Notes under the pieces: generated by a model
Told to the model about the DNA's origin: nothing
What the model saw: the letters and a program-made list of their open reading frames with translations, nothing else
Database searches by the model: none
In this document: positions 19,959 to 28,315 of the stretch, piece after piece
Position numbering within the stretch: position 1 is the first letter of the stretch
Layout of the letters: every line of letters starts with the position of its first letter
Made by a program: the position numbers and the translations under genes
Assembly (NCBI RefSeq): GCF_000328625.1
Contig: NC_019978.1
Span: 1,674,001-1,738,000 of the forward strand
From: Halobacteroides halobius DSM 5150
Lineage (GTDB): Bacteria > Bacillota > Halanaerobiia > Halobacteroidales > Halobacteroidaceae
Length of the DNA stretch: 64,000 nucleotides
Reading direction: 5' to 3'

Positions 19959-20108
19959 GTGGCACTTGCTGAAAATGAACCTATCATTAATTTAATAGGT
20001 GGCTTTGATATTAATAACCAACAGCCAATTGCATCATCAATTTATGACCCTGATGGACTAGATACAACCATGCCTATGGTTATGTCCCCACTCGGGCTAG
20101 AAGATTAG
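19959..20108 (+). CDS. 49-residue protein of unknown function (GTG start)
   Basis: Begins at GTG 19959 eight bases after AAAGGAGGG, and ends GLED before a TAG at 20106-20108, followed at once by a strong terminator. Contains INLIGGFDINN and SIYDPDGLD. No family recognised and no membrane segment. A longer minus-strand frame overlaps its first 29 bases, but that one lacks a ribosome site. Supported by ribosome site plus terminator only. Confidence 0.5.
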   Translation: MALAENEPIINLIGGFDINNQQPIASSIYDPDGLDTTMPMVMSPLGLED

Positions 20109-20119
20109 ACTCTTTAATA

Positions 20120-20147
20120 AAGCCCGACTAAAGTCGGGCTTAGTTTT
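20120..20147. terminator. terminator shared by the 49-codon (+) and 131-codon (-) genes
   Basis: Ten-bp arms 20120-20129 and 20132-20141 with a two-base gap (AAGCCCGACT / AGTCGGGCTT). TAGTTTT follows on the plus strand; a weaker TTTATT follows on the minus strand. Confidence 0.8.
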
Positions 20148-20541
20148 AATCAAGATCAACAATATTAGCGATTTCATCTGCTAGCTCATAGACATCTTGG
20201 CCCATTTGCTCTGCTATTTTATCATGGTCTCGAGTATAATCCCCTATATTAGCTACAATTTCTTCTGCTATTTCTTCGTTATAATCTACAGCATTGATTG
20301 TTCTAGCTACTATATCATCAGCCGGACTGTAATCTGCTATCCCTATATCATCAGCAATCTCATCTACTATTTCTTCATCACCAAAAACATAACTTCTTCT
20401 ATCTAGAATGTCATTTACCCCTGCAGCTATTTCATCATTATTAGGCATATACCTATCTTGAGCAATAATATCCTCAACTTCTTCTTCACTAATTTCTTCT
20501 AATATTGGCATATATTCATCACTTACTTCATCTATTTCCAT
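20146..20541 (-). CDS. acidic protein built of about seven Tyr-led repeats, unknown
   Basis: 131 residues, strongly acidic with almost no Lys. It divides into degenerate units of 15-22 residues, each opening with Tyr and containing an Asp/Glu-Ile helix core: YMPILEEISEEE, YMPNNDEIAAGVNDI, YVFGDEEIVDEIADDI, YSPADDIVARTI, YNEEIAEEIVANIGD, YTRDHDKIAEQM, YELADEIANIVD. No signal peptide. AAGGAGGAG precedes the ATG. The neighbour upstream (20699-21085) has the same repeat logic, so the two are probably relatives. Function unknown; the acidity fits life at high internal salt, and a spore or surface structural role is possible but unsupported. Confidence 0.75.
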   Translation of the reverse strand: MEIDEVSDEYMPILEEISEEEVEDIIAQDRYMPNNDEIAAGVNDILDRRSYVFGDEEIVDEIADDIGIADYSPADDIVARTINAVDYNEEIAEEIVANIGDYTRDHDKIAEQMGQDVYELADEIANIVDLD

Positions 20542-20643
20542 ATTTATTCTCCTCCTTATACTTATTCTTTCCTTACAAATTAAAAAAATGCTAGAGTTTA
20601 TTACTAGATAAACTAATATTTTTCTACTAACTTAAAAGAAGAA

Positions 20644-20689
20644 AAGCCACTTACTTTCTGGAAAATAATATTTCAGAAAGTAGTGGCTT
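20644..20689 (-). terminator. terminator of the 128-codon acidic-protein gene
   Basis: Long stem pairing AAGCCACTTACTTTCTG with CAGAAAGTAGTGGCTT (one bulge), loop of about 13 bases, followed on the minus strand by TTTTCTTC. Confidence 0.85.
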
Positions 20690-20698
20690 AATTATTAA

Positions 20699-21085
20699 TT
20701 ACTCATTTTTTTGTTTACTATTATAATCTGTATTAATATCATCATCCATCTCATCTGTTATATCTTGATCAACAGAATCATAACCTGCTACATCAATATC
20801 AACATCCATTTTTTCAGCTATATTTATCTCTTCTTTAGCTTTAGCCTCTTTAGTATCATCTTCAGTTACTACATCATCTAATGGCATATTATAATCACCC
20901 ATATCAACACCAGGGATAACATCCTCTGCTTGTTCATCATTTTGTGGAGTGTAATCTACCCCATTACTAAAGCCAGGAACAACATCTTCTGCTACTTCTG
21001 CACCTGCTTTATAATTATTTTCATCAGTATGAGTAAGATCTTCAATTACCTGCGTAGGACTTTGCTTAGTAATTTTATTTTTCAT
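20699..21085 (-). CDS. acidic repeat protein, unknown (relative of the 131-residue neighbour)
   Basis: 128 residues. After a basic start (MKNKITKQSP) it becomes very acidic. Three units of about 20 residues open with Tyr: YKAGAEVAEDVVPGFSNG, YTPQNDEQAEDVIPGVDMG and YNMPLDDVVTEDD. The C-terminal third is Asp-rich (DVDIDVAGYDSVDQDITDEM). AAGGAGGG precedes the ATG. The AEVAE(D/E) segment also occurs in the C-terminal tail of the YkvI-type membrane protein encoded 65 bases upstream, hinting that these genes form one functional group. No family recognised; no signal peptide. Confidence 0.75.
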   Translation of the reverse strand: MKNKITKQSPTQVIEDLTHTDENNYKAGAEVAEDVVPGFSNGVDYTPQNDEQAEDVIPGVDMGDYNMPLDDVVTEDDTKEAKAKEEINIAEKMDVDIDVAGYDSVDQDITDEMDDDINTDYNSKQKNE

Positions 21086-21149
21086 TTAAATATCCCTCCT
21101 TAGTTTTAATTTGTGCTTTAAACTAAGGAAAATATGCATCCAAAATTAA

Positions 21150-22307
21150 TTATTCCTGATCTTCATCTTCATTAAGCTCAGGATCAATTTCTTCTGCTAC
21201 CTCTGCATCTTGAATAGCATATTTCATGTCTGTTCCACCTTCATTACCTTGAAAATAACCTCTAAACATACCTATAGTCAACCCAGCTAACATTAATAAT
21301 CCCGCATAACCAACAGCAGGATATAAATAATGAACTAAGGTGGAAAATCCAAATTGACTAGCAACCAAAGCAAGAAGACTTGTTCCAACCACATACCATT
21401 TATAAGCTGGACCATCTTGGCCAGTTAATCTAATTACAAATCCGTATAAATTACCTACCGCAGTAGTATAGATCTCTGCTATTAAAATCCCACTATAAAT
21501 TATTTGTATTATCGGGCCAAATCTACTAGCTATATAAACCATTGGAATTTCATAGTTCATAACTGCTGGCATATTTAATACAATAGCTAATAAAATAGTC
21601 ATTGCCCCAAGGCCTAAGCCTAAACCACCAAAGATAGCCCCTCTTTTTAAATCTTCTTTATCTTTAACTTGCTTACCTAATGGGGCCAAAATTGCTACAG
21701 CAAGCACCAAGTTATAAGATGCATAATTAACTGCAGATAAAGCCCAATTATCTATTGGCGCTTTATCTAACATCATAAAATTTAAGGCCTGTAAATTAAA
21801 GGGCCACTCTCTAATTGCAGTAAAAATAGTTACAGAAAAAACTCCAGTTAATAATATAGGAACTACAAAGCTAATCGAAGAAATAACTCCTGTAATTCCT
21901 ATTAAAACTGTTAGTAACGGTAAAACAGCCATCAAAATATTACCCCAGAGTGGAGATAAACCAAACTGCTGATTAAAAATAGCCCCAGCTCCTGCAATCA
22001 TAGCAGTCAAAGCTCCAAATAAAAAGAAAGTGATTACAATATCAATTATCCAACCTAACCACTTTCCTCCTGCTTCTCTAATAACTTTAACATGTGAATC
22101 TGCTTGATACTTATGTCCTAGTTTTAAAATAATATAACCATATAAAGCAAACGCAAATGTAGCTGCTAATAAACCAATAAACCCTATAAACCCATAGTAC
22201 CCAAAAAACTGTAAAACTTCTTGTCCGGATGCAAAACCGGCTCCAACTACTGTTCCAATATAGGTAGCAGCTATTTTAAAAGTAGACAGACCTTTTTCTT
22301 CTGACAT
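21150..22307 (-). CDS. ykvI: YkvI-family integral membrane protein with acidic tail
   Basis: 385 residues with about ten transmembrane segments; KIAATYIGTVVGAGFASGQEVLQFF at the start of the first helix is the family signature, placing it in the YkvI group of LeuT-fold-like proteins. Substrate unknown. The frame opens at 22322, but the second Met at 22307 has GGAGGTGATT directly upstream and is taken as the start. The cytosolic C-terminus (DAEVAEEIDPELNEDEDQE) is unusually acidic and resembles the neighbouring small acidic proteins. The short gap to the amidohydrolase gene upstream (56 bases) suggests possible co-transcription. Confidence 0.85.
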   Translation of the reverse strand: MSEEKGLSTFKIAATYIGTVVGAGFASGQEVLQFFGYYGFIGFIGLLAATFAFALYGYIILKLGHKYQADSHVKVIREAGGKWLGWIIDIVITFFLFGALTAMIAGAGAIFNQQFGLSPLWGNILMAVLPLLTVLIGITGVISSISFVVPILLTGVFSVTIFTAIREWPFNLQALNFMMLDKAPIDNWALSAVNYASYNLVLAVAILAPLGKQVKDKEDLKRGAIFGGLGLGLGAMTILLAIVLNMPAVMNYEIPMVYIASRFGPIIQIIYSGILIAEIYTTAVGNLYGFVIRLTGQDGPAYKWYVVGTSLLALVASQFGFSTLVHYLYPAVGYAGLLMLAGLTIGMFRGYFQGNEGGTDMKYAIQDAEVAEEIDPELNEDEDQE

Positions 22308-22363
22308 ATAAATCACCTCCATTAACCATAGTTTGGGTTAAATAGAAGTGATTTATACTCTAC

Positions 22364-23512
22364 TTAATTAACTTTGTCTCCATCAATTAAAACCAGATTA
22401 ACCTTAGATCCAATTGCTAATGGATCTCCATTAAAGACTACTAAATCAGCATCTTTACCTTTTTCTATACTCCCAACTCTATCAGCAACTCCTAAGATTT
22501 GAGCTGGGTTAATAGTAATAGCTTTTAAAGCTTCTAATCTATCCATACCCGATTTAACAGCTAATGCAGTATAAACTAATAAACCATCAATTGGGCTAGC
22601 TGGATGATCACTCATAATAGCTACTTTAAGTCCCGCTCGTGATAGTATTCCTGGAGTTTTAAAAGTTCTATCCTTTAACTCCACTTTAATTCTACCAGTT
22701 AAAGTAGGGCCAACAACTGCTGGAAACTTAGCCTTAGCCAACTGATCAGCTATCTTATGACCAGCAGTACAGTGCTCAAGAGTCAAATCAATATCAAATT
22801 CTTCTGCAATCCTAATAATAGTCATAATATCATCAGCTTGATGAGCATGAGCTTTAAGAGGTATTTCTTTATTTAATATCTTAGTCATATTTTCTAACTT
22901 TAAGTCACGTTCAAAAGCTTTACCCTTTTTTCTAGCTACCTCCTTGCGAGCTATATAATCCTCTGTTTTCAATAAAGTTTGGCGCAATAAAGCTGCTACT
23001 GCCATTCTAGTGCTTGGTGCCTTGTTTTGTTCATTATAAACTCGTTTAGGATTTTCTCCAAGAGCTGCTTTGATTCCAACATCTTTTTTTAGGATCATAT
23101 CTTCTACAGTTTGGCCCTTAGTCTTAACAACAGTACATTCCCCACCTAATACATTCGCACTACCTGGACTAACCATCGCTGTAGTAATTCCACTTTGATA
23201 AGCATCAACAAAACCTTCATCTTCAGGATTAATCCCATCAATTGCTCTTAGGTGAGGAGTAATTGGATCAGTCATTTCATTATAGTCTTGGCCCTCCCAA
23301 CCAATACCTTCTTCTCCGACTCCTAGATGAGTATGAGCATCAATTATACCAGGCATAACTACTTGCCCTGCTAAATCAATTTTTTCTGCCTGCGTAGGAA
23401 TATCTATGTTATCTCCTATATCTTTAATCTTACCATTTTCGATTAGAATAGACCCTGTAGCAAATATTTCTTCATTCATAGTTAAAATTTTACCATCAAC
23501 TAATGCTAACAT
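22364..23512 (-). CDS. amidohydrolase, imidazolonepropionase/dihydroorotase-like superfamily
   Basis: 382 residues, cytosolic. A small N-terminal beta-sandwich (VDGKILTMNEEIFATGSILIENGKI) is followed by a metal-dependent TIM barrel. Metal-site residues visible: DAHTHLG, HAHQADD, LEHCTAGHK and SDHPASP. The substrate is not identifiable; the subfamily is usually annotated only as amidohydrolase. It sits 13 bases after an MBL-fold hydrolase gene, indicating an operon with that gene and the P-loop gene further upstream. GGGGGCAG-type ribosome site. Confidence 0.87.
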   Translation of the reverse strand: MLALVDGKILTMNEEIFATGSILIENGKIKDIGDNIDIPTQAEKIDLAGQVVMPGIIDAHTHLGVGEEGIGWEGQDYNEMTDPITPHLRAIDGINPEDEGFVDAYQSGITTAMVSPGSANVLGGECTVVKTKGQTVEDMILKKDVGIKAALGENPKRVYNEQNKAPSTRMAVAALLRQTLLKTEDYIARKEVARKKGKAFERDLKLENMTKILNKEIPLKAHAHQADDIMTIIRIAEEFDIDLTLEHCTAGHKIADQLAKAKFPAVVGPTLTGRIKVELKDRTFKTPGILSRAGLKVAIMSDHPASPIDGLLVYTALAVKSGMDRLEALKAITINPAQILGVADRVGSIEKGKDADLVVFNGDPLAIGSKVNLVLIDGDKVN

Positions 23513-23525
23513 CTGCTGCCCCCTA

Positions 23526-24269
23526 TTAATCTATTATATAAGTTTTATTTACTTGACTAACTTCTACATTAATATTTGTTTCAGGAATTTCTGCAACTAT
23601 CTCCTCCTCTTGACGAGTTGATCTAAGATGGGTTAATAACATTCTTTTACTATTGGCTTCAATGCCAAAATTTACAGCTTGTTTAACTGTCATATGACCT
23701 GCTTGTTCTGCCTTTATATTCTCTTCTAACAACGTAGCTTCTATTAATAATAAGTCTGTTTTAGAGAAGAACGGAATTAAATCTTCACTCCATGCTGTAT
23801 CTGCAGTATAACCTAGTACCTGTTCTCCATTACTAATCATCATCCCATAACATTCTTTAAAATGAATTGTCTTTTGAAAATTAATCTCTAATGCCCCTAA
23901 TTCTAATTTTTTATTTTCATTAATTTCTTCTAAGTTATACTCTGTTCCCAATTTAGCTTGGATATAACTTAATTCAGCACCAGTCTCAAAGGGTAAATAT
24001 ACATCTAAAGGTTTCTCTCTTAGACCAGACTTTTGTGCAACCATTATAGCATACTGCAATGGAATTAATCCTAAAAAATGATCTGCATGTAAATGAGAAA
24101 TAATAATTGCATCTAACTTATGATAATCAATTATTCCATTTAATCTTTCTAAAACTCCTTCCCCAACATCAATCAAGATATTTTGCTGCTTGGTTTGTAA
24201 TAAATAACCTGAACATCCTGAACCTTCTATTGGATAAGGAGATCTATTACCTAATACAGTTAATTTCAT
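23526..24269 (-). CDS. metallo-beta-lactamase-fold hydrolase, RNase Z-like
   Basis: 247 residues. The MBL motif HLHADH (HADHFLGL) with the upstream Asp in LIDVGEGVLERL, then GYTADTAWSE and LTHLRSTRQ supply the metal ligands in the order of the RNase Z/ElaC-related group. It is shorter than true RNase Z and lacks the long exosite arm, so a small-molecule or generic phosphodiesterase role is more likely. TAGGAGG ribosome site. Thirteen bases separate it from the amidohydrolase and 31 from the P-loop gene, so the three are probably co-transcribed. Confidence 0.85.
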   Translation of the reverse strand: MKLTVLGNRSPYPIEGSGCSGYLLQTKQQNILIDVGEGVLERLNGIIDYHKLDAIIISHLHADHFLGLIPLQYAIMVAQKSGLREKPLDVYLPFETGAELSYIQAKLGTEYNLEEINENKKLELGALEINFQKTIHFKECYGMMISNGEQVLGYTADTAWSEDLIPFFSKTDLLLIEATLLEENIKAEQAGHMTVKQAVNFGIEANSKRMLLTHLRSTRQEEEIVAEIPETNINVEVSQVNKTYIID

Positions 24270-24300
24270 CCTATAACCTCCTAGTTATAACCAGTATAAC

Positions 24301-25200
24301 TTAAATATGGCTTAATTCAAATTGACTTTTCTCTTCTCCTACTAAACCGGCTAATAAATAAAGTCCAGATTTAGAATCAAATTTCAAATCTTTAAGATGA
24401 AAACCTTCTATTTTATCTGTGCTTTTAACGTGAATTCTTGGCCCAGTACAGGAATAAATATCATCTCCTATTTTAATATGTTCTTCATCATAAGCTTTAA
24501 CATTAACTCCTTGTTTAATATAATTTTTAACCCTTGTTTCTGCTTTATTAATATCTATATCTAACTTCTCTGTAAACTGTAAAACAAAACCACTTTTAAT
24601 ATCACTATGATAATATGGATTCGGCCTATCAATCCCCATTTCCTGTAAGGCATGAATTGTTAAATCCTCAGCAGTATGAGCCATTCGTCGATTAACAATT
24701 GAGTTAAAAACAATCTTAGCTATCTCTTCTGGATATGGGCCAAAAACTCCTGGTCTAGTAATTAATACTTCTTCTCCCACCCCAATTAACATATCAGCCT
24801 TTAAATCTAATTGGGAAGCTAATAAATCGAAATGTTCAACTATTACTCTTTTTTCTTGCTGAATAGACTTTTTAATCGCTTTTGCTAATTTCCATGGTTG
24901 AGTAAAAGCAGCTTCAAAACGAGCATCAATATGATAAGTATGAGTAGTAAATTGACCTTCCTCTGCTTCAGATAATAAAGGTAACGGGCGAATATTAACC
25001 CCATGATCATCATTGGTTAATGTCAATCCTGGAAACATCCCCCGAATCAACAATGATTTCCCTGCTCCTGCATCACCTATTAAACCAATTAATTTATCCT
25101 CAGGGTCTAAATATCCTAAGGATATTTGTTTACCCAAATTCATTAATCTCTTTTTACCACGTGGAGCAAAATATACAGATTGAGCAAAGCTTGGATTCAA
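24301..25200 (-). CDS. P-loop protein of the 'alanyl-tRNA synthetase second additional domain' type
   Basis: 299 residues. It contains a Walker A motif (GLIGDAGAGKSLLIRG, about 40-55) and a conserved TNDDHGVNIRPLPLL stretch. The C-terminal half (about 160-250) has RRMAHTAEDLTIHALQEM and GDDIYSCTGPRIHVKST, resembling the second additional (editing-like) domain of alanyl-tRNA synthetase, the name this family carries in current annotation. ATP use and an RNA or amino-acid partner are inferences; no function is established to my knowledge. TTG start with AAGGAG upstream. First gene of the presumed operon with the MBL-fold and amidohydrolase genes. Confidence 0.7.
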   Translation of the reverse strand: MNPSFAQSVYFAPRGKKRLMNLGKQISLGYLDPEDKLIGLIGDAGAGKSLLIRGMFPGLTLTNDDHGVNIRPLPLLSEAEEGQFTTHTYHIDARFEAAFTQPWKLAKAIKKSIQQEKRVIVEHFDLLASQLDLKADMLIGVGEEVLITRPGVFGPYPEEIAKIVFNSIVNRRMAHTAEDLTIHALQEMGIDRPNPYYHSDIKSGFVLQFTEKLDIDINKAETRVKNYIKQGVNVKAYDEEHIKIGDDIYSCTGPRIHVKSTDKIEGFHLKDLKFDSKSGLYLLAGLVGEEKSQFELSHI

Positions 25201-25328
25201 ATAAATTACTCCTTCCTCTATAAATTTAAATTTTCTTTTATAATTATATCAAATAACTATAATTCTCAAAACAATTATAAATTATCTTACATAAAATAAT
25301 AGCAAATAATAAAAGGAGGACAAAAAAG

Positions 25329-25544
25329 ATGCTTAATATTACAATTCTAAGTCATATATTACTTTACCTGCTAATTCTGTGGGGGATAACAACTTGGGCT
25401 GGAACCATCTGGATTATATCTAAAACAAATATAGAAAAAATTAAACATACTGGAATCTATCTAGGATTTTTATTATATGAAAGCTTATTTATATTCTTCC
25501 TAATTTGGGGCAGTCTTATTTATACTCTTCTTAATAAAATATAA
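25329..25544 (+). CDS. 71-residue membrane protein, unknown
   Basis: AAAAGGAGGAC eight bases before the ATG. Two hydrophobic segments (about 5-30, LSHILLYLLILWGITTWAGTIW, and 45-68, FLLYESLFIFFLIWGSLIY) separated by a short basic loop. No family recognised. Convergent with the L,D-transpeptidase gene; the two stop codons abut exactly at 25544/25545. Confidence 0.65.
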   Translation: MLNITILSHILLYLLILWGITTWAGTIWIISKTNIEKIKHTGIYLGFLLYESLFIFFLIWGSLIYTLLNKI

Positions 25545-26048
25545 TTATTGGGGAATCTTAAGTTTTTGACCTGGATAAATTAAATTTTTATTCTCAATTT
25601 TATTTAAATCAACAATAACATTTACTGTAGTATTAAATGAATTTGCGATTTTATATAATGTATCACCAGGTTCAACTGTATAATAAAAGAAATCTCTTGT
25701 AGTATTACTTTGACTTTTTATAATCTCTACTGGTGTTCCCACTTCTACTCTATCATAAATATACTCAGCATCCTGATTATACATTCTTACACAACCATGA
25801 GATACTGCTTGCCCGATTAACCAAGGTTGATTAGTACCATGAATACCATGCATTCTACGAGTAAATTGCATCCAACGACTTCCTAAAGCCGGATTATAAG
25901 GGTTTTTAATCTTATTTAAAATAGAAAAATTGCCAGTTGGAGTAGGCGTACTATCTTTGCCAATAGCTACAGGAAATGATCTATCTACTTGCCTACCTTG
26001 ATATAAATATAATCTACGTTGATTTAAAATAATTAAAATCTTACTCAT
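25545..26048 (-). CDS. L,D-transpeptidase (YkuD) with C-terminal LysM
   Basis: 167 residues. YkuD catalytic domain about 1-110 with the HGIHGTN and SHGCVRM motifs (catalytic Cys in the latter), then a LysM module about 120-166 (YTVEPGDTLYKIA). It forms 3-3 cross-links in peptidoglycan or attaches proteins to it. No signal peptide is visible, as in B. subtilis YkuD, which is spore-associated; that makes a spore-cortex or mother-cell role possible in this sporulating genome. The LysM is close in sequence to those of the 5'-nucleotidase (12497-14497) and the LysM protein (34443-34970). Ribosome site GAGAGGGG. Confidence 0.9.
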   Translation of the reverse strand: MSKILIILNQRRLYLYQGRQVDRSFPVAIGKDSTPTPTGNFSILNKIKNPYNPALGSRWMQFTRRMHGIHGTNQPWLIGQAVSHGCVRMYNQDAEYIYDRVEVGTPVEIIKSQSNTTRDFFYYTVEPGDTLYKIANSFNTTVNVIVDLNKIENKNLIYPGQKLKIPQ

Positions 26049-26136
26049 CTATCCCCTCTCCTTTCTTTTTTACTAGTATATTGCTTAAGCTATGACTTGT
26101 TAAATAATAACATAAAAATTATACTATAAATAAATT

Positions 26137-26168
26137 AATAGCCCCCGGGCCAAATTCCGGGGGCTATT
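26137..26168 (-). terminator. terminator downstream of the chemoreceptor gene
   Basis: Twelve-bp GC-rich stem (26137-26148 with 26157-26168) and eight-base loop, followed by a short T-rich stretch on the minus strand. The left arm and loop contain the over-represented word GGGCCAA (26147-26153), its only clear non-coding copy in the window. Confidence 0.75.
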
Positions 26169-26183
26169 CTTAAATATATTTAT

Positions 26184-28121
26184 TTAAACATCAAATTTTT
26201 CAACTAAGTTTTGTAGCTCTTCAGTCATTCTAGCTAATTCTTGAGCCGAATGAGATATTTCCTGTGACATATTATCAATATCAGATACCGAATCCATTAT
26301 TTGATCACTATTTTGTGCTAGATCCTGTGTTGAAGCAGATGTTTGTTGAGTGTAAGCTGAAGTATCTTGAATAGAAGAATTAATACGATTAAATACTACT
26401 CCAGTTTCTTCAGCTATTTCCTCTCCTTCTTTAGCCTTTATTTCTGCTTGTTCAACTGACTCTAAACCTTCTTTTGACTTCTTTTGAATTTGACCAATTA
26501 AATTAGCAATATTTTCAGTAGCATTTGTTGTTTCTTCCGCTAAATCTCTAATCTCATCTGCTACAACAGCAAAACCTTGTCCAGAACTACTTCCCGACCC
26601 TGACCCTGCTCTTGCAGCTTCAATTGCAGCATTTAATGCTAATAAATTAGTCTGTTCAGCTATATCACTAATCAATTCAATAATTTGATCAATCTCAGCA
26701 GAATAATCATCTAACTCTTCAATTACATCAACTGTCTCTTCTACAACTTGATTAATCTCTCCTATACTAGAAACTGTTTTTTCTATATTTTGATTTCCTG
26801 TTTCAACTTGAGAACTAGCTTCTTCTACTAAACCAGTAATTTCTTGACTACTAGCCGAAATTTGCTGTACTCCTGACATCATTTCTTCTATATTTTGTTT
26901 AGTAGTACTTATAGTAGCATTCCCTTGCTCGGCTGAAGCCGATAATTCTTCACTGTAGGAAGTTAACTCTTCAACTAAATCTAATATACTAATTACTATT
27001 TCTTTTAAATTAGTTTTCATTTGATTAAGAGTCTGAGCTAACTTTCCTATTTCATCATTTCTATTAACCTGTAAAGATGTTATATTTAAATTACCTTGCG
27101 CTACTTGTTGAGCAAATTGACTAGCAGAAACTAATGGTTTAGAAAGTCTAGTTGAAATTATTACTGCCCCAATGATAGTTATAATTGCAGTTAATAACAC
27201 TACTATTAATGCTATTTTTCCTAATTTACTAAACTTTTCATTAATATCTGACTGTCTAATTACAGAAATAAATTTCCAACCTGTTTGGGGCGAAGTATAC
27301 ACATTAATAATTGATGGTTTTTTATCTATAATAGTTTCAAAAGATCCAGTTTTTAGATTGGAGATATTATTTAATTTTTTTACTCCCAGTTTACTTAGAT
27401 TATCAAAATTCAAATTTGGTTTTTTAGGGTGAGCAAGAATCTTTCCTTGCTTAGTCGTCATAATAACATATCCTAAATCTCCTATTTTTATATCTTTAAT
27501 CATGTTAGTTAGCGCCTTTAAGCTAACATCAAGCGCTTGAACTCCTATAACTTCTCCATTCTTATTTTTAACTGTTGTAGTTGTACTTAAAATAGCTGTA
27601 TCATCTAAAGAAAAATAATAAGGACTAGTTCTAACAACTTCCCCTTTATTATTCATAGCTTTCTTATAATATAGCCTTTTTCTAGGGTCATAATGCTTCA
27701 TTACAGAACCTTCTGGCCACTGAATATAGCCTCCATCTGTAGTTCCCATATATATATATGCTACATCAGAATGCGTCTTTGCATATCTTTTATATACATT
27801 ATAAATCTTTTCTTCAATTCCCCCATTTTGAGAAGGCGTCATCTCCACGCTTTTTTCTTTATTTATATACGAACTAATAGTTTCATTTGCACTTCTTATT
27901 TTAGGATTTTGAGCTAATAAATTAACATTATTCTTTACTGTCTTAAAATAAAGGTTTATAGCATTATTTACCTGTTTAACCTTTCCTCTTGCTGATGTAA
28001 TAAAAGTATCTTTTATCATTTCTTTCCCCTGCATAAAACCTAAAGTACTTAGAAAAATAATAGGTACTAAAGAAATTAACATAAATATTATAATTAATTT
28101 AGTCTTAATCCCATAATTCAT
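26184..28121 (-). CDS. methyl-accepting chemotaxis protein (dCache-type sensor)
   Basis: 645 residues. First transmembrane helix about 8-28 ([21 protein letters not shown]), extracellular sensor about 35-290 of the Cache type ([30 protein letters not shown]), second helix about 300-325, HAMP about 327-380, then a cytoplasmic signalling domain with the hairpin [18 protein letters not shown]. The hairpin tip is unusual: nine residues (SGSGSSSGQ) separate ARAG from [15 protein letters not shown], where most receptors have four. A glutamine/glutamate-rich methylation region flanks it. Ligand unknown; Cache domains often bind amino acids or carboxylates. Transcribed alone. Confidence 0.92.
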   Translation of the reverse strand: MNYGIKTKLIIIFMLISLVPIIFLSTLGFMQGKEMIKDTFITSARGKVKQVNNAINLYFKTVKNNVNLLAQNPKIRSANETISSYINKEKSVEMTPSQNGGIEEKIYNVYKRYAKTHSDVAYIYMGTTDGGYIQWPEGSVMKHYDPRKRLYYKKAMNNKGEVVRTSPYYFSLDDTAILSTTTTVKNKNGEVIGVQALDVSLKALTNMIKDIKIGDLGYVIMTTKQGKILAHPKKPNLNFDNLSKLGVKKLNNISNLKTGSFETIIDKKPSIINVYTSPQTGWKFISVIRQSDINEKFSKLGKIALIVVLLTAIITIIGAVIISTRLSKPLVSASQFAQQVAQGNLNITSLQVNRNDEIGKLAQTLNQMKTNLKEIVISILDLVEELTSYSEELSASAEQGNATISTTKQNIEEMMSGVQQISASSQEITGLVEEASSQVETGNQNIEKTVSSIGEINQVVEETVDVIEELDDYSAEIDQIIELISDIAEQTNLLALNAAIEAARAGSGSGSSSGQGFAVVADEIRDLAEETTNATENIANLIGQIQKKSKEGLESVEQAEIKAKEGEEIAEETGVVFNRINSSIQDTSAYTQQTSASTQDLAQNSDQIMDSVSDIDNMSQEISHSAQELARMTEELQNLVEKFDV

Positions 28122-28247
28122 ATTTAATCCCCCTTTTTTTAAAAAACAATTATCGACTTATTTCCTGATAATAAATTATTAATCGCCATTTTTAGTTATT
28201 AACCATATAATTAATTATTCCTTCTTAAATAGTTTATTTTCTATTAA

Positions 28248-28273
28248 AAAGAAAAACCACCAAAATGGTGGTT
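28248..28273 (-). terminator. terminator of the larA-family gene
   Basis: Eight-bp arms (28255-28262 and 28266-28273), three-base loop, then TTTTTCTTTTT on the minus strand. Confidence 0.85.
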
Positions 28274-28315
28274 AAATGGTAAACTAATCTTAATTTTTTA
28301 AAATAGGTATTCCCC

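Noticed and set aside
19793-19987. 64-codon minus-strand frame as a gene
   Set aside because: No ribosome site at its ATG, overlaps the better-supported plus-strand frame, and no family match; kept only as a possible remnant.
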